Below, piece by piece: positions 27,972 through 38,800 of a DNA stretch of 64,000 bases. The stretch is from Haliotis asinina (Eukaryota; Mollusca; Gastropoda; Lepetellida; Haliotidae). The stretch covers positions 51,670,843 to 51,734,842 of the forward strand of contig NC_090282.1 in assembly GCF_037392515.1 (NCBI RefSeq), given 5' to 3'. How positions within the stretch are numbered: position 1 is the stretch's first letter; each line of letters begins with the position of its first letter. Below the pieces are notes generated by a model that ran no database searches, had not been told where the DNA came from, and saw only the letters and a program-made list of their open reading frames with translations. The position numbers and the translations under genes were made by a program.

Positions 27972-28180
27972 GACTATGCTGGTCGTAAGAGGCGACTAAC
28001 GGGATCGGGTGGTCAGACTCGCTAACGTCTTGGTTGAAACATGTCATCGGTTCCCATTTGCGCAGATCGATGCTCGTGTTGTTGATCACTGGATTGTCTT
28101 GTCCAGACTCGATTATTTACAGACCGTCACTTTATAGCTGAATATTGCTGAGTGCGGCGTAAAACTAAACTCACTCACTC
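27972..28180 (+). mobile_element. Second SINE family member, with TSD
   Basis: The element begins GACTATGCTGGTCGTAAGAG and ends GCGGCGTAAAACTAAACTC followed by ACTCACTC. It is bracketed by CTAAATGGCTGT (27,960-27,971) and CTAAATGACTGT (28,181-28,192), a 12-bp target-site duplication with one mismatch. Internal landmarks CATCGGTTCCCATTTGCGCA and GATCACTGGATTGTCTTGTC are ones I associate with abalone repeats. Its last ~45 bases resemble the 3' end of LINE A, suggesting that a LINE A-type reverse transcriptase mobilised it. Confidence 0.8.
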
Positions 28181-28289
28181 CTAAATGACTGTAAAGTATG
28201 AGAGAATTAGTGTGCACTATATATGAAGCAAATATTTTCTTCCAAAATGAGTTGAAAACACCTGCCTGTCTGGTCCTCTGTCACCCTTC

Positions 28290-28411
28290 CGAAGAATCCA
28301 TGGTCCACGTCTATCCATGGAATATCTTCTTGGCAGTCGTCCTGCCTCTGGGGGACTTCAGGGTCCATTTCCGCCCCCAGGACGATGGCATCCACGTTCC
28401 TAACAGTGACG
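28290..28411. repeat. Exon-like module, copy 2
   Basis: Most diverged of the three copies. It retains the 50-base invariant core at 28,332-28,381 but carries several changes on the 5' side (GAAGAATCCATGG for GAAGAGACCTTGA). Both the plus reading and the MDPEVPQ minus reading remain open, while the third frame gains a stop. This argues weakly that one of the two open frames matters. Confidence 0.55.
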
Positions 28412-28635
28412 ACAACGAATAGGTTAATGTTTCACATCACTGATACTTACTACATAGGTAATAAATATTAAAAGCATATGCTTTTTGGTCAGGAAAACGC
28501 TGTAACCTGAAACACAAGTTGTAACTTGCTCATGACGTCATTGTCAACAAGAATATATAGTATGTTGTCTTCAAACGATAGTTTGGAGAACTTGCCTTCC
28601 TGGTAGTCTGGCGGCTTTGTGGTCGTTGTCCTGCC

Positions 28636-28760
28636 GCCAGAAGAGACCTTGATCCACTTCTGTCCACGGAATATCTTCTCGGCAGTCGTCCTGCCTCTGG
28701 GGGACTTCAGGGTCCATTTCCGCCCCCAGGTAGATGGCATCCCTGCTCATAACAGTAAAG
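28636..28760. repeat. Exon-like module, copy 3
   Basis: Nearly identical to copy 1 through the 50-base core (28,681-28,730), with a GTAGAT for GACGAT change after it. It is preceded by a pyrimidine-rich GTCCTGCCGCCAG that could be a 3' splice site. The module continues to 28,890, is interrupted by LINE A, and resumes at 53,291, where the sequence again parallels the region after copy 1. Confidence 0.55.
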
Positions 28761-28879
28761 AGAATATAGTTTACATCGCTGGCACTTACTGTGTGCATAA
28801 ATGCAACTTATATGCCTACACGTAAAATCTCAAACATGAAACTCAAGTTGTGATTTTGCAGTAGACGTCATGATAAACA

Positions 28880-28890
28880 AGGATGCATTG
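28880..28890. repeat. LINE A target-site duplication, 3' side
   Basis: AGGATGCATTG here is repeated exactly at 53,291-53,301. The two copies bracket everything from 28,891 to 53,290, so that block entered as one LINE A insertion that later received further elements. Confidence 0.9.
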
Positions 28891-29430
28891 AGTGAGTGAG
28901 TTAATGTTTAACGTCACATCGGCAATATCTCAGCCATATCGTGACGAGAACATTTAAATTAAATATATGCATATGGAAAAATCTGTCAACGGAGGACAGT
29001 AAAACAACTAGCATATCACAATTTTAAGTAAAACTAGTATGGAAAGTTAAAACTAATAGCACTATTTAGACAATACATAATAAAAACAGACTATAGATCA
29101 CCAACAACTGAAGGTAGATCACCACACTAGGGACCATGGGGACTTACAGTACCTTTGCTACCTGCATGGACCCTAGTTGGATTTACATCATCCCCTCAGC
29201 TGCTGGCGATTGTACGAAAGGTTAGCCAAAATTAAAACAACATGAATACTACGATTAAAAACCTGGCAGACTTAAATTTACTGTGAATGTTTGTGGACTT
29301 ACGTACCCTCTCAGGAGGACAATAATTTTACAATACTTCAACCCCCTTTGAGGGTACAGCCACCAACAATTCAAGTTACTAATTCAAACTACCAATCATT
29401 AAAATACATCTATTTACAGAAACATACTAT
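28891..29430 (-). other. LINE A 3' untranslated region
   Basis: About 540 bases follow the ORF2 stop on the minus strand. The terminal ~55 bases (complement of 28,891-28,945) read CTGAGATATTGCCGATGTG, then ACGTTAAACATTAACTCAC and CTCACT. This closely resembles the 3' tails of both SINE families in the window. No poly(A) is present; the tail is an ACTC microsatellite. Confidence 0.8.
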
Positions 29431-31413
29431 TCAAAATTCACCCAAAAAATCAATTTCTTTTAAAAAACCTATAATAAAATGAGAATTAACGTTGGTAAAA
29501 AGATCCTTCATTGTTTTAACTGTAAAATATTTATCCCTTGTGATGGAGAATTCAACACAGTCAAGCAGAATATGCTTGACCGTGACTCTCTCATCACAAG
29601 GGATGCAAAATCGAGGATCCTCACCTTTCAACAGGTATGCATGAGTATATCTAGTGTGGCCAATACGACATCGTCGTAGTATGACCTCTTCAAATCTGGA
29701 TTGACAACCCAAGTGGGTATAACCAATGTAAGGTTTTATCTCATGTAATTTATTTATACCCACTTGGGTGTCCCACTTCTTTTGCATCAGATCACGGATA
29801 AAAGATCTAATGTTAGCTTTGTAATCACTGTAGGGAATAAGAAGCAGTGTCACAGATTTGTTGAGTGCTGCCTTGGCAGCAAGATCGGCCATTGTGTTCC
29901 CTGAAATGCCTACATGGCTGGGTAACCAACAGAAGACGATGTCGTATTGGCCAGTAGCAAGATTATTATACAATTCAATAATGTCAATTAAAAGTGGATG
30001 TTTACATGATAAATTTTTAATCGCCTGGAGACAAGAAAGAGAGTCTGAATAGATTATATATTGTTTACGTTTAGGGTGTCTTTGAATATATTTGAGAGCT
30101 GTTAATATGGCGTTAGCTTCAGCTGTGAAAATAGAACTGCTAACTGGTAATCTAGAAGATATTGTTCTGGATCCAATGACAGTGGCACAAGCCACAGCGC
30201 CACCATCCTTGGACCCATCTGTAAATAAGGATTTATAATTGCTATATTTATGTTTTAATTGATTATATTTTTGCTTATATTGTAATTCATTAGTCTCTGA
30301 TTTTTTAAATGTGGTCAATGTTAGGTCTACTTGAGGCCTGACCAACTGCCAGGGAGTAGAAGAAAGAAGACGGGAGGGAGCTATGTTTTCCAGCTGAATC
30401 CCAGCAGCAGAAAGAAAAGGTGTAATTCTATGTCCCAGAGGCGGGACAAGAGAAGACTTTTTGTTGTATAAATCCTCATAAAGGGGATTGAAAACACAGT
30501 TATATGCAGGGTTAGAATGATTAGAGTATAATTTAGTAATGTATTGTAAAGCTAACTTTATACGGCGCTGCTCAAGAGAAGGTTCATCAGCCTCAACATA
30601 GAGACTGTCAATAGGTGAAGTTCTAAAAGATCCAAGACAAAGTCTCAGACCTTGATGATGGACAGGATCAAGAAGTTTAAGATTGCTTTTGCAGGCTCCC
30701 CCGTAAACGATTGAGCCATAATCAAGTTTAGAACGAACTAGTGATCGATAGAGATGGAGAAGGGTAGCTTGATCCCCTCCCCATTTTGAATTTGAAACAA
30801 CTTTCAACAAGTCAAGTGCTTTCAGGCATTTAGTTTTAAGTGATTTAATATGTGGTAAAAAAGTTAAATGTGACTCAAAGATTAGACCCAAGAACTTGGC
30901 TTCCTTCACAACTTTAATGGGCGTCCCATCTAGAGACAGTTCAGGATCTTTATGGGGTTTATATCTACGACAAAAATGTATGCAGTTAGTTTTCGATTTA
31001 GAAAATCTGAAGCCGTTTTCAAGACACCATTTATTTATTTTGTTTAAACAAAGCTGCAGTTGCCGTTCAATGGTATGCATATTTTTCCCACGACAAGAAA
31101 TATTAAAATCATCCACAAATAACGATCCATCAATTGAATCGTTTAAAACTTTTGATAAACTATTTATCTTGATGCTAAAAAGTGTGACAGACAGAATGCT
31201 GCCTTGTGGAACACCCTGATCCTGATTGTAATGATCAGACAGGGTAGAACCCACTCGAACTTGAAACTGTCTGTTATTTAAAAAGTTGGCAATAAATTGA
31301 GGCAAACGACCTCGCAAGCCGAAGTCATGTAAATCTCTTAAAATACCACATTTCCAGGTTGTGTCATATGCCTTCTCAAGATCAAAAAAGATAGACACAG
31401 CATGTTGATTATT
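29431..31413 (-). pseudogene. LINE A ORF2, C-terminal part: reverse transcriptase + RNase H
   Basis: Downstream half of LINE A ORF2. It resumes at NNQHA with the reverse-transcriptase motif FFDLEKAYD, then GVPQGS and FVDD (the active-site box in this family's usual variant). RNase H follows, with its acidic residues in FTDGSKDGG, FTAEANAIL, YSDSLSC and GNTMADLAAK. Near the end a Cys/His segment (CIPCDE...HILLDC) resembles the C-terminal zinc-like motif of related LINEs. The frame is open to the stop, but the first 16 codons of the uninterrupted frame (to 31,461) come from LINE B's 3' end. The missing upstream half lies at 49,705-51,435. Function was in target-primed reverse transcription. Confidence 0.9.
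31399..31413. repeat. LINE B target-site duplication, copy 1
   Basis: AGCATGTTGATTATT is repeated exactly at 49,705-49,719. In LINE A it encodes (minus strand) the NNQHA stretch, and both halves of LINE A carry it. This is the pattern left by LINE insertion into the reverse-transcriptase region. Confidence 0.93.
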
Positions 31414-31510
31414 GTAAGTGAGTTTATTGACAGTATGGGTGGCCACTGGCCCATTATACATTTAAAAGAGAAATACAGTGTGTAGCACAACAAAGCGCCT
31501 GGAACATCAG

Positions 31511-34500
31511 TTATACATTTGGCAATACAAAACGTGATCGTAGTTTAACTGCTAGGAATACATATTTTGCAAGCAGTGATAATACATGAACATTTTTTGA
31601 TGCTAACAACTGTTGAAATTTGGTTTCTGAGGGAAATGTGAAGTAGTATGCAGGAATGAGGGAGCGTCTTAGACTATCATAAAAAGGACATACCAAACAA
31701 AAGTGATATTCTGATTCAATTTGTCTAACTATACACATGGGGCAAAGTCTCTCTTCCCTGGCTAAACCTATTTTCCTACCCTGTTCAATGAATAATCTAT
31801 GGCCAGAACAGCGGAATGCAGTAAGGGCAATACGATAAACCTTAACAGAAATACAAGATAAGTACTTTTCAAAACCTGCCTCTTGTTTTACAGAGCGGTA
31901 CAAAGTTAGTTTGTTATATCTGTGGAGATCTTCAAACCAGCGCTGCTTATCAATATCTATGCATCTCTGCTTGAAAGAGGAAATGAGATGATTTATAACA
32001 CCAACATCCTGCTTACTCCAGACTTCACCAAAGCCATACTCAAATAATAACGACTTTACCTTTAATGCCCAACAGCTCAAACCCTGATTTGCTAATGATA
32101 ACTGGTAGGAATAAACTTTCTTAAGAATAACATTATCATCTTGATACAAGAGTCTTATCCAATACTTGATAATCTTTACTTAACAGTTAACTCTAAGTGA
32201 ATGGCGACCTAACTCACCACGTGCTACAATATTCGGTACAGATCTTTGTAAATATAAGAGCTCTTTACAAAAACGATCATGGACTCTTTCTACATCTGGT
32301 GAGGGGTGAAAACCCCACACCTCGCTACCATATAATAAAACCGGCCGAATCTTAACATCAAATATGTGACATAGCATGTTGATAGGCAAGTTATAGAAAT
32401 TATATATCTTAGACTTTAAACACTGGATAACTTTAGTAGCTTGGAGAGCTAAAGTTTTTTGAGCAATATACCATTTGCCGGAGCTTGAAAAATGTACTCC
32501 TAGATATTTGTAGGAAGAAACTATGTCCACGGGTTGGCCATTATAGTACAATCTTTCATAAGTTTTAAGTTTACCTTTCTTACGAAAGACAATAACTTTA
32601 CTTTTATCTAAATTAACTAGCAACTGCCATTTATCACAATACCTTGACAATTTGTCTAACCTTTTCTGGAGACCTTTAACTGTACTATCCATCATCACTA
32701 TGTCGTCTGCAAACAGTAATATAAACAATTGCAGCATACCGATACTGATAGACCACTGATTATCCTGCTCAAGAAATTGCACTAAGTCGTTGATAAAAAA
32801 TGAAAAGAGAAAGGGGGAAAGCTGGCAGCCTTGACGAACTCCGAAATTACAATCAAAGAATTGGGTACAATTATTTCCTACAAGAACACAAGACTTTACG
32901 TTTTCATACATATTTCTAATAAGTCTAAAGACTCGACCTTTAACGTTGCCAATCCATAGCTTATACAAAAGGCCATTACGGGGGACTGAGTCGAAAGCTG
33001 ATTTTAGATCTATAAACGCACAGTAGAGTCTACCTTTATGCAGTGATAAATATTTGTTTATAACAGTGTCTAAAACAAAAATATTATCGGTAGTCTGAAA
33101 ACCTTTTCTAAATCCTGCTTGCTCTGGAGCTAAAGTATTTTCTCTCGTGGCCCAAATTGATAACCTATTGCAAATTATTTTGGCGAATATCTTCGATGCC
33201 ACTTCAAGAAGGGTAATTGGTCTGTAGTTGCCTGGTTCATTAGGATCACCTTTCTTGTATATCGGGATAATAATTCCAAACGTCCACTCTTTAGGGTAGT
33301 TACCAGTCTGTAGAATTATATTAAATAATAATCTAAGCATCTCATAGCACGCAGACGGTGCATATTTGTAAAACTCAAGGGGTATTCCGCTGAAACCTGG
33401 GGCTTTTCCTGGCTGCATATCATTAATAGCTTCAGTAATTTCTTCATGTGAAATAATTCTATCAAGAAAGTCATTATCAACTGTACTGTCGATAAGTACG
33501 TCATTAATAGAGTCAATAAAATCAAAGACAAAAGCATAAAAGTCTTGTTCGCTGTCTGCAAAGTTTGTACCCTGAAATAATGAATAAAAATGTTCATTCC
33601 AATCTGCGCATGAGATATTATTACGTTGTGTATTAAATGATTTAAAATAAGACCAAAATAATTTACTGTCTTTGGATAGTAAAGCACTGTTTAAAATTTG
33701 TACAAAATTATTGAACACGTTAGCAGATTTCTGTTTACACAGTTCTTTGTACATCTTTTGGGATTCACGGTATCTGTCCTTGTTCATTTCACTGTTAGAG
33801 TCACGTAGTTCACGAAGTGCTTGTCTGGCTGCTGCACGTGCAGCACGACACTCGTTGTCATACCAGCTATTGTTATTGTTGCGATTGACAACAGGCTGAG
33901 TACCAAAACTCTGCCTCTTGAACGGTTCGACACAGTGATGGAGCACTTCCTGGAAACATGTAAAGGCTTTTTGAGTGTTATTACATTTAATATGATATAT
34001 AAAATTGTCCTGAGCAATAGAGTCTCTCTGGCGATTCCAATGGTCAAGATATAATCCTCGTTGATCGTCACTCCAAGAATACCTAACACGTTGCAGTTCA
34101 TCGTTAGTTGTGTTTACATATCCTTCAGGCTTTGTTATTTTCAATGAGTAGGCAATAGGCATGTGTGTACTTTCTACTTCGTTATATATTACATCAAATT
34201 TTTCAAACAATACAAATGATCTTTCTGAGCATAATACATAATCTACAACGCTACTACCACTATTTGCAAAACATGTAAAGCGTCCATGATCCTGATCACT
34301 GCCTATCCTACCATTACATATGCGGAGTCCAGTTGACATGCAGAAGTCCAGGAGGGCATGTCCTCGTTTGTTAACCACGTGATCCTGAGATGTACGTGGA
34401 AGGTGGGTATCTTCTATATAGTTTATATCGTCATCGATGGGTAAGTAGTGGGCGTCGTCATTTTCAATGTAATCGCAGTGGTTTCCGGCTCCTGTTCTGG

Positions 34501-34711
34501 CGTTGAAGTCCCCTTGCAGTATGATGTCACAGTGCGGTTGTGCAGATCTGTACTTCTCTATGTCTTGTAAGAGGAGATCAAAGAGGTTCTCTTCGGCGTG
34601 TTGACTGGAGCCTGCAGGTGAATAATAAACCACCCCATAGAACACTACGTTGCTACCAGGTATTTGCACTTTGAGCCAAAGCACATTACAGGATTCAGAA
34701 GGTAGGTATGA
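31511..34711 (-). pseudogene. LINE B ORF2, main part: endonuclease C-half + reverse transcriptase
   Basis: In-frame continuation of the endonuclease begun at 49,553. It starts SYLPSESCNV right at the Polinton edge, with QGDFNARTG and SVVDYVLCS. The final endonuclease box reads STHMP instead of the usual SDHxP, which may be inactivating. Reverse-transcriptase motifs follow: YRPITLLEVASK, AGFRKGFQTTDN, FIDLKSAFDS, GVRQGCQLSP and FADDIVM. A C-terminal Cys/His segment (LCPMC...YHFCLVCPFY) ends the protein. One in-frame TAA at 32,180-32,182 breaks it; the frame is otherwise open. The stretch from 34,712 to 34,771 that extends the frame upstream is Polinton TIR, not LINE. Confidence 0.9.
34707..34711. 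repeat. Polinton 1 target-site duplication, left
   Basis: TATGA is repeated at 49,264-49,268. On the minus strand the LINE B codons run K-Y-I-S before the element and S-Y-L-P after it, so five bases (TCATA) were duplicated. Polintons usually make 6-bp duplications; here only five match. Confidence 0.8.
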
Positions 34712-35068
34712 AGTAGTATAGGGAATGACAGTCCGAAAACACTTTTCAAAAACCCCTCTAAAAAGCCTCATTTACTAAATGAGGCTTTGGTGGGACTATT
34801 AGCTCTTGCTATTATTGCCCCTACTACAAAGCCACGCCATCACGTTTACCGTGACTTGGCAGGCGGTAACACTGTGCCGTACGGTACGATCAATAATTCT
34901 TCTCTTACAAACCCCCTACCCGGCCCACCCCTCAAGTAGTACAAGTTAGGTTCGTCGGCTTTCATATCCACTTTATCTATGTTGTAAGTTTTGACTGACC
35001 ATATAGGATCGGTGGCTCGCTTACGGCTATCACCCTCGTGTTCCCCCGGCTGGTATAGATACCTCACT
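34712..35068. repeat. Polinton 1 left terminal inverted repeat
   Basis: Matches the reverse complement of 48,907-49,263 over about 357 bases. Homology breaks after GATACCTCACT. The inner ~220 bases encode the integrase C terminus, so the TIR overlaps a gene. Confidence 0.93.
34762..34788. promoter_or_regulatory. Perfect hairpin in left TIR
   Basis: 13-base arms AAAGCCTCATTTA / TAAATGAGGCTTT around a single C, beginning 50 bases inside the element end. The same structure is at 49,187-49,213 and, with two paired base changes, at 53,582-53,608. It could act in transposition, replication initiation or transcription termination; the sequence does not decide. Confidence 0.8.
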
Positions 35069-35814
35069 AGGGCCCTATCTGGTATCTGTTTCTCCTTCCC
35101 ACGCAATGGAGCGGCCGACTCTGCAACTATTGATTTTAGTTTGATAGCGTCTGCCGGTTTCTTACCGGTGAGACGGGTGACTTCATGGTTGATTGCCGAC
35201 ACCACCTTGGGTAACCTCGTGACCCATTCAGTCGATCGTTTTCCAGGGGTGGCCATCTCCCTAGCATACTGATGGCCGAACAAGCGCTCAGCCAAAGTCC
35301 TATTAAATCTCTCAACTATGGCTTGGCTGCGATGGGCTCCGGCTGTGCCACGCCTGATCTTTGTATCGTGTTTGGCTAGCAGTTGTGACACGGCACCCAT
35401 GAACTCCCGTCCGGGGTCAACTTGCAGCTCTGTTGGCCATGTCAGCGGGCTGCGTTTGTATATGCGTTCGAATCCTCTGGCTACCTGGGCCGAATCTTTC
35501 GTGGTCAAGGGTTCGGCTTCCTTGTAACGACTGGCTACGTCCACTACGGTTAAGGCATACTTGTACCTCTTGTCGTGGGGTAGGAACAGTAGGTCTGCCT
35601 GGTGAACGCTATTAGGTATGTTAATACCGAACCTCCTTCTAGGCACGTAGCGTGGTGCCGGCAAATAGATCTGCCACAGGGCTTGTTTTTCAAGCCACGC
35701 TTTGGCTTCCTCCGGGGGTACTCGCGCTAGTTTAGCTAGCTTATCTACTGCGCTAGCTCCTTTCCAGTACCCACGCGGGCTGTAGTAAATAGACTCAAAT
35801 TTTTTCATGTCCAT
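34846..35814 (-). CDS. Polinton integrase (rve-type DDE)
   Basis: 322-residue retroviral-type integrase, the enzyme that joins element ends to target DNA. Catalytic triad candidates are D74 (QADLLFL), D133 (LQVDPGREF) and E168 (AIVERFNRT), with 34 residues between the last two. An N-terminal segment with a YYSPRGYWKG start, common in Polinton integrases, precedes the core. The C-terminal region (TDPIWS...YYLRGGPGRGFVREEL) resembles the SH3-like tail of Polinton integrases. No chromodomain is seen. The start overlaps the last 20 bases of the polymerase gene. The last ~73 codons lie within the TIR, so a second, start-less copy exists at 48,908-49,129. The gene appears intact. Confidence 0.95.
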   Translation of the reverse strand: MDMKKFESIYYSPRGYWKGASAVDKLAKLARVPPEEAKAWLEKQALWQIYLPAPRYVPRRRFGINIPNSVHQADLLFLPHDKRYKYALTVVDVASRYKEAEPLTTKDSAQVARGFERIYKRSPLTWPTELQVDPGREFMGAVSQLLAKHDTKIRRGTAGAHRSQAIVERFNRTLAERLFGHQYAREMATPGKRSTEWVTRLPKVVSAINHEVTRLTGKKPADAIKLKSIVAESAAPLRGKEKQIPDRALVRYLYQPGEHEGDSRKRATDPIWSVKTYNIDKVDMKADEPNLYYLRGGPGRGFVREELLIVPYGTVLPPAKSR

Positions 35815-38800
35815 ACGCGTATGTGTTTATCCCATCAATAGCTATCCAACGTTTCGTGTCCATAGGCGATAGGGACGTCTTGTTTATAGTCAGTCCGTAT
35901 ATCTTGTGCCCATCACTTCTAAGTGTGTTCATTTTATGTCTAAAGGTACGGGTCTTGAACAGGGCTTCCTTGAATCTGACGTGTTTGATGTGTTGTTTCA
36001 CCACATACTTCTTAACCCCCTTAGCCTTCCGGATCTCGCTATTGTCGGCTTTCAGTATGGAGTACATCTTAGGCCTCAAACCTATGTACTCGGCTATAGG
36101 CGTGCCAGCACACTCGTCCTTCATCTTACCTAGGACCTTTTTATTTACCGTACTGTGCATGGCATGGGTCTTAGGGTAGTCGCTGGTGTCGTATAAATCG
36201 ATGTGTTTTTTCATGTCCTCGTACACGTCCTCGGTTCGAATCTCCATCAGCAGGGAATCAGTGTCAGTGTACAGCACTTCGCACCTGTCGCCGTATTGTT
36301 TCTTGAGCTCGTTGTAGTAAAAGTCGTACATCAGGTGTTTGGATAAATCGAGGATGCTCATCCCCACGTAAACAGGTCGGTTGAATTTTATGTGGCTTTT
36401 CTTCATGTGTAGGGCAGCCAGGTCGTCTGTGAATATCTTGCTACGGTTGAATGCCGGACTGGCTATCAATTTCCTGAGCTTGTCTTCCTCACTAGATCTA
36501 ACCAGCTTCACGGTCACGCGTTTCCTCAGGTTCTCCATAGTCTTACCAAACACCGAGTTGTTCATGAGCTTGTAGAGATTTTTCTCGAAATCACTGGTGG
36601 CTTTTTTTCGTAGGTCTGTGTTCATTCTGATGTAGGGCTCCATCCATGGGCTCTGGTCAAACATGAGCACCCTGTGTATTTTGGCCAGCCTCATACCCAA
36701 CGACAGGTACAGCTGTAGGTTGCGATAGTGAACGATGTACTTGGTCTTATTCATTAAGTTAGGCACGAGTTTTTCAACGTCTGTCACACGACCACCTGAC
36801 AAGTTATGTTGGTACTCAGACATCCAGTCTGGGTTAACCCTCATACGTTCGGGTGCAAGGGGATAGCTGTTGTGCGATGCGTGTAATGCCTTGGGATACT
36901 CTAAATCAACCTCGAGGATATAACCTTTGTTCGAATCTGGTGCAATGCTCATAACATCAACGTGGGGTACCCATTCGAATCCCCCTGTAGGTAGATACTG
37001 GCTCATGGCCCAGCCGTACAGGTTATTTGCGTCGAGGTAGAGAATGTGATTGGTTGGTTTGTTAGGATCGTAACCTTTCACGTATTGATTATTTGCTTTA
37101 GCGTATCGTTTGGATGCCATGGAAATCCCACCTCGCAAGCCTTTCTCAATAAATAGGTGCATGTCGTAATCTGTGAGCAATTCTAAATTAACTCCGGTCT
37201 TTTTAAGCAAGGCGTCCCACGACAGACCTGGGCTGGTGTAATACCATGCGGGGTCGAGTTTATACTGCTTGAAACATGTCCGCCGAAACGTCTCGAACAC
37301 GTCGGCTAACAGCAGTACATCTGTCCTCAAGTACAGGTCGTGATAATCACCCAGGTTCTTACAACCCAGTTTATTCCATACGTTAGTCGCGTGCGAGTAA
37401 TCATCTCGTGAGACGGACGCCTCATTCAGCTTGCTATAAAAGCAGTCGATAGGGGGTAGTCTGGTCTCGGTGAACTTGGTCCAACTATCCATGTACTCAT
37501 AGGGGTACACACCCTTCCTCATGAGCAGGTGTCTAGTCTCGGCGTCTGTGTATCGATCGGTGATAGGGAAGGTATTGTTAGCCTTGACCAGACTGTCGAG
37601 TGACGACAGGAGGAATTGAAACGAGTCAATGAACCTAAGTCCGTTTAAGCTGAAGGAGATGTATCTCTCCATGTTGTTGGGGATGCACGATATATTACCA
37701 TCGATTTTCGCGATGGCCTGCATGATCAAGTGTGAGTCGTACCCTCTCAAGTTGTGAAAGACAACGGGGATGTTTATTGTCTTAGGGTTGATTTTAAGCT
37801 TGAGGTTGCACGCGTTGTGAGCGGCGCCTCTATACTTACCAGTTATGTGACAGTGATCTCTCACCGAATCACCGTTAAGCGGTGAGTCACACACGTGACA
37901 CTTAGTGCTACTAGCGTGAGCTAGCCTGTCGGCTCGGGTCATACGCATGGGAGCGATTTTATACAATGCATTCCTAATAATTTTTTCTTCCTCCTGCAAA
38001 CACTTTAGAAACCTTTCAGCCGCGTCAGGACCCCTATACACTACCGGAGCTTTCGTTTCCCCGTCACAACGGACGACGATGTATCCAAAACCGCAGGCTA
38101 TATGCTCTTGTGTCTTGTGGGTGAAACTCCCACCACTAGGGGGTGTGGGGGATGATTCCCCTACCACCAAGGCTTCGAAGTCGGCGTATATGATATAAGG
38201 CACAGATATTTGATTCTTGTGATTGTCGAATTTTAAGATATTTTCACCTTCCTTAGGCATGTCGACTCGTATGGCCGTCTGCCCAACACCTTGGCAATCC
38301 TCCAGGTGGGATTCTAATAAATCAGCCCGACTGAAACAGTGTAGGCATCGTACACAAAAGTGTTTTTCCCCATCGTGTTTCGACTGGTCGTGTAACAACC
38401 GGCTGAGATGTTTTATCCACGTGTAGTGATACTTTTCACCTTTTTGAATCATGAATAAATTAATAACTTGACAATCCTTCACCGGGCTGACCCTGTGTAT
38501 TATTGTTGTATTACCTTCGTGACCAAAAACATTTATAGCCAGATTATTCTGTTTTTCTACTTTAGTGATCTGGGATATTGGGGTGGGTTCATCTATACCA
38601 TCCCAGTTGAGCCCATCATCCTGTGGATAATTAGAAGGCCTGTTCGGATTAGTGGCAGCTGGAAATATGGCTGACCTGAGAGATAACCTCAGGCAATCGT
38701 TTCCTCTATTCTTAATGTTTACTATGGCTTGTTTGTTCTTATAGTAGGGAGGCAAGTCTAGGTATGACCCACCTCTGAACGGCACGTATTTAGCTATGTC

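Noticed and set aside
29858..30052. Short plus-strand frames over LINE A and LINE B (for example 29,858-30,052; 30,896-31,219)
   Set aside because: Antisense shadows of reverse-transcriptase and RNase H coding sequence.
31414..31461. First 16 codons of the LINE A C-terminal frame (MYNGPVATHT...)
   Set aside because: They lie in the 3' region of LINE B; the frame is open by accident across the junction.
34712..34771. N-terminal ~20 codons of the long reverse-transcriptase frame
   Set aside because: These bases are Polinton TIR. The LINE B protein continues instead from 49,264-49,553.
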